DNA of 5,415 nucleotides from positions 1-5,415 of the forward strand of contig DMMK01000364.1 in the NCBI GenBank assembly GCA_003453085.1. The letters are read 5' to 3'. Each line of letters begins with the position of its first letter. The stretch's first letter is position 1. Position numbers and translations under genes: made by a program. Source of the DNA: Verrucomicrobiales bacterium (lineage in GTDB: Bacteria; Verrucomicrobiota; Verrucomicrobiia; Verrucomicrobiales; Verrucomicrobiaceae). Below are positions 1 through 5,078 of this stretch, one piece after another. The notes beneath the pieces are model-generated. The model had not been told where the DNA came from, did not search any database, and saw only the letters and a list, made by a program, of their open reading frames with translations.

Positions 1-42
1 CTGCAAGATACTGTCGCCAAACCCTGTTTTCTGCCTCCGCTC

Positions 43-1263
43 ATGAAGTCCTGCCTCGTTACCCTTCTCGCTCTCACGGCCCTGTCCGCCCAGGCCGCGC
101 CCACGTTTAAAAAAATCACCCTCACGGAGGAATTCGTGGCGGAAGGGGCCCACTTTGCGGATTTCGATCACGATGGCGACAACGATATCTGTGCCGGGCC
201 CTACATCTGGAAGGGGCCTGATTTTAAAGAGCGCGTCGAATACACCAAGCCTGCCGACAAGGCCTACGATCCCGGCAAGGGCTACAGCGACTATTTCCTG
301 ACCTACACCCACGATTTCAACAGCGATGGCTGGAGTGACATCCTCGTCTTTTCCTGGCCGGGCAAGGAGACCTGGGTGTTTGAGAACCCGCAGAACAAAG
401 GCGGTCACTGGACGCGCCACACCATTTTTGACATCACCGATAATGAGTCCCCTACGCTGGGCGACATGAATGGCGATGGCAAACCGGAGCTTGTCTGCCA
501 CACGAGTGACGGTGTCCAGCCTTCCAAAGGTGGCCGCCTGGGCTTTGCTGAAATTGACTGGGCCGCCCCCTTTGGCAAAGCCCGCTTCCGCCCCATCACG
601 CCGGTGACTGAGGAGAATGATAAGAAATACTTTCGCTACACTCATGGTTATGGCTTTGGCGATGTGAATGGCGATGGCCGTGCGGACCTGCTGACGAAAG
701 AAGGCTGGTTTGAACAGCCTGCAGACATGAAGGAAGACAAGGACTGGGTCTTCCATGCGGCAGCTTTTGCCCCCGAAGGCGCACGCGGCGGTTCCTTCAT
801 CCTGGTCAACGATGTGAATGCCGATGGTCGCAACGACGTCATCAGCAGCCACGATGCGCACGGCTTTGGCCTGAGCTGGTATGAGCAAAATAAAGATGGC
901 AGCTTCACGGCACACAAGCTCATGGGCAGCACCGTGGAAGATAGCCCGGTGGGCGTGAAATTCAGCCAGCTTCACGCCATGCAGCTCGCCGACATGGATG
1001 GCGATGGCGTGCTGGATCTGGTGACGGGCAAGCGCCGCTGGGCCCACGGCCCGCTGAAGGACGATGAGCCGAATGCCGCCCCGGTGCTTTACTGGTTCAA
1101 GATCAAACCTGACGGCAAAGGCGGCGCTACCTTCACGGCGAACCTGATCGACGACAACAGCGGTGTGGGCACCGAGGTGACCCCTGGCGATGTCAACAAA
1201 GACGGCAAGCTGGATGTCGTGGTGGGTAACAAAAAAGGCGTCTTCGTCTTCCTCCAGGAATAA
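43..1263 (+). CDS. Secreted FG-GAP/VCBS repeat protein, probable seven-bladed beta-propeller
   Basis: This 406-residue protein starts with a typical Sec signal peptide: Lys2, a hydrophobic core at about residues 4-14, and a cleavage site near AQA-AP (residues 16-20). The mature part has seven calcium-loop motifs of the D-x-[DN]-x-D-G-x-x-[DE]-[ILV] type, starting at residues 40, 91, 141, 207, 257, 317 and 383 (for example DFDHDGDNDI, DVNGDGRADL and DVNKDGKLDV). The 50-66 residue spacing is one motif per blade, which predicts a closed seven-bladed propeller filling the whole mature protein. No catalytic domain is attached. His- and Trp-containing stretches such as THGYGFGD, SHDAHGFGLSWY and RRWAHG lie beside the motifs and may form a binding face. 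The family is known for extracellular ligand binding; the exact role here is unknown. No in-frame stop occurs in the 42 bases upstream, so an upstream start cannot be excluded, but the signal peptide supports this ATG. No Shine-Dalgarno sequence is visible. Confidence 0.9.
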   Translation: MKSCLVTLLALTALSAQAAPTFKKITLTEEFVAEGAHFADFDHDGDNDICAGPYIWKGPDFKERVEYTKPADKAYDPGKGYSDYFLTYTHDFNSDGWSDILVFSWPGKETWVFENPQNKGGHWTRHTIFDITDNESPTLGDMNGDGKPELVCHTSDGVQPSKGGRLGFAEIDWAAPFGKARFRPITPVTEENDKKYFRYTHGYGFGDVNGDGRADLLTKEGWFEQPADMKEDKDWVFHAAAFAPEGARGGSFILVNDVNADGRNDVISSHDAHGFGLSWYEQNKDGSFTAHKLMGSTVEDSPVGVKFSQLHAMQLADMDGDGVLDLVTGKRRWAHGPLKDDEPNAAPVLYWFKIKPDGKGGATFTANLIDDNSGVGTEVTPGDVNKDGKLDVVVGNKKGVFVFLQE

Positions 1264-1280
1264 CCAAATCTGTGTTTTTG

Positions 1281-1327
1281 GGCCTCCCACGTGCAAAAAG
1301 TGATTGCCGTGCGGAGGCCTTTTCTCT
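1281..1327 (+). terminator. Intrinsic terminator after the propeller gene
   Basis: A long imperfect hairpin starts 17 bases after the stop codon. The arm GGCCTCC (1281-1287) plus CACG (1288-1291) pairs with CGTG (1308-1311) plus GGAGGCC (1313-1319), with C1312 bulged. An inner GCA/TGC pair (1293-1295 with 1305-1307) can extend the stem. The T-rich tail TTTTCTCT begins at 1320. No T-tract lies on the opposite strand, so it should act on rightward transcription only. The arm pairing is read directly; function is inferred. Confidence 0.75.
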
Positions 1328-1332
1328 GTAAT
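1304..1332 (+). promoter_or_regulatory. Candidate sigma70-type promoter for the first MFS gene
   Basis: TTGCCG (1304-1309; 4 of 6 matches to TTGACA) is separated by exactly 17 bases from TGTAAT (1327-1332; 5 of 6 matches to TATAAT). Transcription would start around 1339-1340, leaving a leader of only about 13 bases before the ATG at 1353. The -35 box lies inside the right half of the upstream gene's terminator hairpin. This is a pattern match with a single example; consensus elements for this organism are assumed. Confidence 0.4.
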
Positions 1333-1352
1333 CGCCCGCGTTTCTTCCGACC

Positions 1353-2867
1353 ATGAGTTCCAAATCTGCCGCCCCTTCGACTGCGCCCGACATGAAGTTG
1401 TTCTGGGCCTGTTTCATCGCCCTCGTTGCCACCTCCTTTGTTTTCGGGGTGCGGGCGAATACCATGTTGCAGCTCCAAAATGAGTTCAACCTGTCCGAGC
1501 AGCAGAAAGGCAACATCGGCGGCGCGGGCATGTGGCCTTTTGCCATCAGCATCATCTTTTTCAGCCTGGTGATTGACCGCATCGGCTACAAGCTGGTCGC
1601 TCTCTTTGCCATCGCCTGCCACACCATCTCCTTGATCCTCACGGTGCAGGCCACGGGTTACTCTTCCTTTTACTGGGCCACCTTGCTCATCGCCATTGCC
1701 AACGGTTCGGTGGAAGCTTTTGTGAATCCGGTGGTCGCCACCATGTTCCCTCGGGATAAGGCCAAGTGGCTGAACATCCTGCACGCTGGCTGGCCGGCGG
1801 GGCTCGCTCTCGGAGCCCTGGCTACGGCCTTGTGTGAGGCGCAGAGCTGGCAGTTCAAATACTCGCTGTGCTTCATCCCGCTGGTCATTTACGCGGTGCT
1901 CACGCTGCCACGCATGTTCCCTGTCAATGAGCGTGTGGCCGCGGGTGTCAGCTATCGCGACATGCTGAAGGAAGTGGGCGGTGTCGGCTTCTTCATCCTG
2001 GGTTCCTTGCTCTACTTTGCCATCATGCAGATGGCCGGGAAGCAGGTCTCCTTGGTCTCATCGGCGACGATGGGGGCCGTCATCGGCGCAGCGGCTTTCA
2101 TTTACACCCGTTCCCCTGGCAACTGGCTTTTCTTGGTGGTGCTCATCACCATCGGGCCACTGGCCACCACGGAACTGGGCACGGATGGCTGGATGCCTGA
2201 CCTGCTGAAACTCAGTGGGCCTGATTTCCCCAATTTTGAGACCTGGATCTTTGTTTATGTCTCCGCCGTCATGACCGTGCTGCGGTTTTACGCGGGCCCT
2301 ATCGTCCATCGTTTTTCGCCCATCGGCCTGCTGGTCATTGGTGCTTCCATCGCCATCGTGGGCCTGCTGCTGCTGTCGAATTCCGTCGGCTGGGCGATCC
2401 TGGGAGCCTCGACGATCTACGCCCTGGGCAAGACCTTCCTCTGGAGCACGACTCTGGGCATGACCTCCGAGCAATTCCCCAAAGGCGGCGCGCTGACTCT
2501 CAATGGCGTTTCCGCCGTGGGTGTCTTGTTTCTCGGGGTTCTGGGCAGCCCCTACATCGGTTACAAGCAGGACATGGACATGGAGAAAAGGCTCAGCTCT
2601 ACGGAACATGCAGCTCTCTATGCTCAGGTGAAGGGCGAGTCCAAAGACGGCATGTTTGGTCTCACGCCGACCCTTGATCAGGAAAAGATCAAGGCGCTGC
2701 CTGCACCAGAGCAGAAGCAGCTCGAAGCCGTCCAGGCCGCCAACAAGCGCGGGGCCTTCACCACCATCGCCATCTTGCCCACCTTCATGCTGGTCTGTTA
2801 TTTGGGCCTGTTCTTCTACTTCCGGAGCCGTGGCGGGTATAAACCCGTCGAAATTGGCGGGCATTGA
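1353..2867 (+). CDS. MFS permease, predicted 14 TM, with periplasmic insert
   Basis: An inner-membrane Major Facilitator Superfamily transporter of 504 residues. Hydrophobic segments lie at about 15-36, 54-75, 79-98, 106-128, 142-161, 167-186, 209-229, 233-252, 257-276, 296-316, 323-342, 346-368, 378-402 and 469-490. DRIGYK (75-80), between segments 2 and 3, resembles the MFS cytoplasmic motif A, and RFYAGPIVHRFSP (311-323) occupies the matching place in the second half. The pair at 209-252 is absent from the downstream paralogue, giving 14 segments instead of the usual 12. A hydrophilic stretch of about 65 residues (405-468) precedes the last segment and should face the periplasm. An in-frame TAA at 1329-1331 bounds the start, so ATG 1353 is the first possible ATG; Met14 is an alternative. 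No Shine-Dalgarno sequence is seen. The family moves small solutes, commonly with protons or Na+; the substrate is unknown. The protein ends in GGYKPV-x5, like its neighbour. Confidence 0.9.
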   Translation: MSSKSAAPSTAPDMKLFWACFIALVATSFVFGVRANTMLQLQNEFNLSEQQKGNIGGAGMWPFAISIIFFSLVIDRIGYKLVALFAIACHTISLILTVQATGYSSFYWATLLIAIANGSVEAFVNPVVATMFPRDKAKWLNILHAGWPAGLALGALATALCEAQSWQFKYSLCFIPLVIYAVLTLPRMFPVNERVAAGVSYRDMLKEVGGVGFFILGSLLYFAIMQMAGKQVSLVSSATMGAVIGAAAFIYTRSPGNWLFLVVLITIGPLATTELGTDGWMPDLLKLSGPDFPNFETWIFVYVSAVMTVLRFYAGPIVHRFSPIGLLVIGASIAIVGLLLLSNSVGWAILGASTIYALGKTFLWSTTLGMTSEQFPKGGALTLNGVSAVGVLFLGVLGSPYIGYKQDMDMEKRLSSTEHAALYAQVKGESKDGMFGLTPTLDQEKIKALPAPEQKQLEAVQAANKRGAFTTIAILPTFMLVCYLGLFFYFRSRGGYKPVEIGGH

Positions 2868-2887
2868 TACGTTTCTGCCCACTTTTT
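2859..2887 (+). terminator. Weak hairpin overlapping the stop codon of the first MFS gene
   Basis: GGGCA (2859-2863) can pair with TGCCC (2876-2880) around a 12-base loop that contains the stop codon, followed by AC and a run of T (from 2883). Five base pairs with a long loop make a poor terminator. It may cause partial attenuation between the two MFS genes or mean nothing. Confidence 0.2.
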
Positions 2888-3012
2888 TCCTTGTGAGCAC
2901 CATTTGCCCCACCTAAAACAAGCCCGCTTTGCCAGGACGGGGTCATTCCCGACGTTAAGGCACTCCCGATTCACCCATCGCAAATCCGCAATCAACCCAA
3001 TACAACACACAC
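2868..3012 (+). other. 145-bp spacer and leader between the two MFS genes
   Basis: This spacer has no gene and no strong terminator, so readthrough from the first to the second permease is possible. The last 30 bases before the ATG are almost free of G and rich in A and C (CAACCCAATACAACACACAC), an unstructured leader with no Shine-Dalgarno sequence. TTGCCA at 2929-2934 resembles a -35 box, but nothing like a -10 lies 16-18 bases downstream. An in-frame TAA at 2956-2958 shows the second MFS coding region cannot begin further upstream than that. Confidence 0.4.
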
Positions 3013-4563
3013 ATGTCAGCAAAATCAGAAGGCATAGCACCTAACGCCAGCCGGCTCCTCTGGGCCGGATTCATGGCCATCCTCGCCGCCGGCGTCGGCT
3101 ACTCCGTTCGTGGAGGTATTCTCGGCCAGTGGGCTGAACAGTTCGGATTCACCATGACGGAACTCGGTGCCATCACGGGTGGTGGTCTTACCGGCTTCGG
3201 TATCGTGATCATCCTCAGTTCCTTGATCGCTGATAAGGTGGGTTACGGCAAACTGATGCTTCTGGCCTTCGGTCTCCATTTCATCTCTGCTGTCATCACG
3301 CTTGCTGCACCTGCAGCATTTGCCAGCGGTGGCAAGGAAGCGGCATTCAACTGTCTCTTTTGGGGCATGTTCATCTTCGCCATCGGAAATGGTCTTTGCG
3401 AAGCTGTGGTGAATCCTTTGACGGCAACTTTGTTCCCTAACAACCGGGCGCATTATCTGAATATCCTGCATGCAGGCTGGCCTGCTGGTTTGGTCATTGG
3501 CGGTCTTTCCTCAGCCTTCATGTCTGCGAAGACCAATGAAGCTGGCGAAGTGATTTCTGCGGCTGTGGATTGGAAGATCCAGATGTCTCTTTTCCTGGTT
3601 CCTGTGATCCTTTACGGACTCATGCTCTTCGGGCAAAAGTTCCCAAAATCCGAGGCTGCTGGCGCAGGTGTCACCTTGGGAGGCATGATCAAAACTGTTT
3701 TTGCTCCCTTGATGCTAGTGTTGCTGATCATTCACGCTTTGGTGGGTTATGTCGAACTTGGAACAGATTCCTGGATCAGCAAAATCACAGGTTCTATCAT
3801 GGCTAGCCCAATGAAGGGGCTGATGCTCTTCGTTTACACTTCGATGCTGATGTTCTGCCTGCGTTTTGTCGCTGGTCCTATCGTCCACAAGATCTCTCCT
3901 CTGGGCCTTCTTTTTGTCAGTGCCATCCTTGGCGCCACTGGTCTGACGCTCCTTAGCAGTGCTCAAACGGTGGTTCTGTGCGTGGTTGCTGCAACAGTTT
4001 ATGCCTGTGGCAAAACCTTCCTTTGGCCAACCATGCTGGCAGTCGTTTCTGAGCGATTCCCTAAAGGCGGTGCGGTAGCGATTGGTATGGTTGGTGGTGT
4101 TGGTATGCTCTCGGCCGGTTTGCTGGGTGGCCCTGCCATTGGCTTCAAACAAGATTTCAATGCTTCTAAAAATCTTGAGCAGGTGGCTCCAGCTACCTAT
4201 GAGCGTTACAAGGCTGATAAAGAAAACTCGTTTATGGGTTACAAGGCAGTGGGCCTTGACGGTGCCAAGGTTGGCGTCCTTGAAGACAACGGTAAGGAAC
4301 TGGCCCGCGCGGGTGAACTGCTCGCGAAAGAGGGTAAAAAAGACGAGAACCATGCGAAGCTCGCCACTTGGTGGGCTGCCGCTCAGCCGATGGCTGCCGA
4401 GGACAAAAAACCTGTGCAGTCGGCAGGTGTCTTTGGCGGACAGATGGCTTTGAAACTGACGGCCTATGTGCCGATGGTGATGGCCGTTCTTTATCTGTTT
4501 TTGATTCTCTATTTCAAAGCCATCGGCGGTTATAAGCCGGTTCAGCTAGACGAGAAGCACTAA
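3013..4563 (+). CDS. MFS permease, predicted 12 TM, paralogue of the upstream gene
   Basis: A 516-residue inner-membrane MFS transporter with hydrophobic segments at about 14-35, 52-73, 79-99, 111-133, 151-170, 189-207, 230-249, 267-287, 295-315, 318-340, 351-376 and 479-501. It shares with the preceding permease, in the same order, EA[FV]VNP, NILHAGWPAG, ELGTD-x-W, AGPIVH-x2-SP-x-GLL, GKTFLW, FPKGGA, IG[YF]KQD and a C-terminal GGYKPV, so the two are paralogues. It lacks the central pair of extra segments. The hydrophilic stretch before the last segment is longer (about 380-476) and charged, rich in Lys, Glu and Ala, and is predicted to be periplasmic. Its codons lean to A/T-ending forms (GGT, GCT, CTT) more than its neighbour's. 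The first in-frame ATG after the upstream TAA (2956-2958) is the start used. The substrate is unknown; the HAGWPAG-type signature recalls sugar-type permeases of Planctomycetota and Verrucomicrobiota, but that is from memory and not proof. Confidence 0.9.
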   Translation: MSAKSEGIAPNASRLLWAGFMAILAAGVGYSVRGGILGQWAEQFGFTMTELGAITGGGLTGFGIVIILSSLIADKVGYGKLMLLAFGLHFISAVITLAAPAAFASGGKEAAFNCLFWGMFIFAIGNGLCEAVVNPLTATLFPNNRAHYLNILHAGWPAGLVIGGLSSAFMSAKTNEAGEVISAAVDWKIQMSLFLVPVILYGLMLFGQKFPKSEAAGAGVTLGGMIKTVFAPLMLVLLIIHALVGYVELGTDSWISKITGSIMASPMKGLMLFVYTSMLMFCLRFVAGPIVHKISPLGLLFVSAILGATGLTLLSSAQTVVLCVVAATVYACGKTFLWPTMLAVVSERFPKGGAVAIGMVGGVGMLSAGLLGGPAIGFKQDFNASKNLEQVAPATYERYKADKENSFMGYKAVGLDGAKVGVLEDNGKELARAGELLAKEGKKDENHAKLATWWAAAQPMAAEDKKPVQSAGVFGGQMALKLTAYVPMVMAVLYLFLILYFKAIGGYKPVQLDEKH

Positions 4564-4578
4564 ACGAAACGTCGTTTA
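4561..4578 (+). repeat. Small inverted repeat starting at the stop codon of the second MFS gene
   Basis: TAAACGA (4561-4567) and TCGTTTA (4572-4578) are perfect inverted arms around the 4-base loop AACG; the left arm begins with the TAA stop codon. It lies 18 bases before the main terminator hairpin. It could be an operator-like palindrome or a 3'-end structure; neither role can be shown. Confidence 0.45.
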
Positions 4579-4596
4579 TCGATTAGTTTCTTCCAG

Positions 4597-4626
4597 CGGC
4601 GTCCCTTTGCGGGGACGCCGTTTTTT
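4597..4626 (+). terminator. Strong intrinsic terminator after the MFS pair
   Basis: A perfect 9-bp GC-rich stem, CGGCGTCCC (4597-4605) with GGGACGCCG (4612-4620), closes a 6-base loop and is followed at once by six T (4621-4626). It sits 33 bases after the stop codon and closes the transporter transcription unit. Confidence 0.93.
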
Positions 4627-4669
4627 GTACCCCAATGTCGCCTGTATTTCACACTTGCTCATCGCCCAA

Positions 4670-4697
4670 AACCCAGAACCTTGAACCCAGAACATCC
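4670..4697. repeat. Short degenerate heptanucleotide tandem repeat upstream of the FmdB gene
   Basis: Four 7-base units follow each other: AACCCAG, AACCTTG, AACCCAG, AACATCC. Units 1 and 3 are identical, which also produces a 10-base direct repeat (AACCCAGAAC at 4670 and at 4684) with a 14-base period. The array ends 14 bases before the ATG, within the likely leader or promoter region. Confidence 0.55.
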
Positions 4698-4711
4698 TCC
4701 CCTCCTTTTCC

Positions 4712-4942
4712 ATGCCGACTTACGTTTACGAAACCATTCCCCAGTTTGAAGGCGATCTGCCCAAACGTTTTGAAATCCGCCAGAGCATGAAGGACAATGC
4801 TTTGACGCAGCACCCTGACAGTGGCCAGCCCGTGCGGCGTGTGCCGATTGGTGGCACAGGGGTAATGGGCGGCAGCAGCAGTGCAGGCAGCTCCTCCTCC
4901 TCTGGTGGCGGTTCCTGTGGCACTGGTTGCGGCTGCCATTGA
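4712..4942 (+). CDS. FmdB-family small protein lacking the canonical zinc-ribbon cysteines
   Basis: This 76-residue protein opens with MPTYVYE and continues with an F-E-x3-SM-x-D-x2-LT core and the VRRVPIGG segment, matching the start, middle and end of the FmdB/putative regulatory zinc-ribbon family. Family members normally have CxxC after the MPTYEY start and a second CPxC after the LT. Here the first is replaced by TIPQFEGD (8-15) and the second by HPDSG (34-38), so the tetra-Cys site is absent. Only three cysteines remain, all at the C-terminus (69, 73 and 75) in CGTGCGCH, reached through a Gly/Ser-rich linker (about 47-68). The tail could bind a metal. The family's function is poorly known; it was named from formamidase/amidase operons. 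The gene stands alone between terminators and converges on the ohr gene. No Shine-Dalgarno sequence is visible before the ATG; a pyrimidine-rich stretch is there instead. Confidence 0.85.
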   Translation: MPTYVYETIPQFEGDLPKRFEIRQSMKDNALTQHPDSGQPVRRVPIGGTGVMGGSSSAGSSSSSGGGSCGTGCGCH

Positions 4943-4946
4943 CCGT

Positions 4947-4975
4947 AGGTGCGTTGGTCTGGCACCTCCTTTTTT
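4947..4975 (+). terminator. Intrinsic terminator directly after the FmdB gene
   Basis: AGGTGC (4947-4952) pairs with GCACCT (4962-4967) around a 9-base loop. Two C follow, then six T (4970-4975). It begins only four bases after the stop codon. The stem is short but perfect. Confidence 0.7.
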
Positions 4976-4995
4976 CAGATCTCTCACGCGCCTTC

Positions 4996-5040
4996 AAAAA
5001 ATGAGCCCCATAGGACATATCCGTCCTATGGGGCTATTTT
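4996..5040. terminator. Bidirectional terminator between the convergent fmdB-like and ohr genes
   Basis: A perfect 13-bp stem, AGCCCCATAGGAC (5004-5016) with GTCCTATGGGGCT (5023-5035), has a 6-base loop. On the + strand it is followed by ATTTTC (5036-5041). On the - strand it is followed by CA and then six T (complement of the A-run 4996-5001). The better T-tract faces leftward transcription, so its main job is probably ending the ohr message, 43 bases past that stop codon, with back-up for the FmdB gene. Confidence 0.9.
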
Positions 5041-5078
5041 CATTTCGGTCATCCATCGACCTGCCCTGGCCATCGGCC

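Noticed and set aside
1089..1784. Long open frame on the - strand, 231 codons
   Set aside because: It spans the end of the propeller gene, the intergenic region and the start of the first MFS gene. Its composition is typical of an antisense shadow, with no recognisable motif.
2058..2912. 284-codon open frame on the - strand within the first MFS gene
   Set aside because: It is antisense to a clear transporter gene, rich in Gln, His, Asp and Gly as shadow frames of membrane proteins are, and has no family signature.
2929..2958. Promoter for the second MFS gene built on TTGCCA (2929-2934)
   Set aside because: The hexamers 16-18 bases downstream (GACGTT, ACGTTA, CGTTAA) do not resemble TATAAT, so there is not enough support to list it.
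3715..4353. 212-codon open frame on the - strand within the second MFS gene
   Set aside because: It is a complete antisense overlap with a well-supported MFS gene, and the product shows no domain or plausible start context.
1353..4563. Defence, phage or CRISPR-associated system
   Set aside because: All sizeable + strand genes are explained as transporters, a secreted propeller, an FmdB protein and Ohr. No repeat-spacer array, nuclease, integrase or toxin-antitoxin motif is visible.
4625..4683. Promoter for the FmdB gene using TTGTAC (4625) or TTGCTC (4655)
   Set aside because: Neither has a fitting -10 at 16-18 bases; TGTATT (4643) is only 12 bases from the first.
4649..5018. Two overlapping - strand frames across the FmdB gene and its leader
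   Set aside because: They read through two terminator hairpins and the heptamer repeat, which yields the FWVLG/FKVLG-like low-complexity peptide known as a repeat artefact. The + strand FmdB match is clear.
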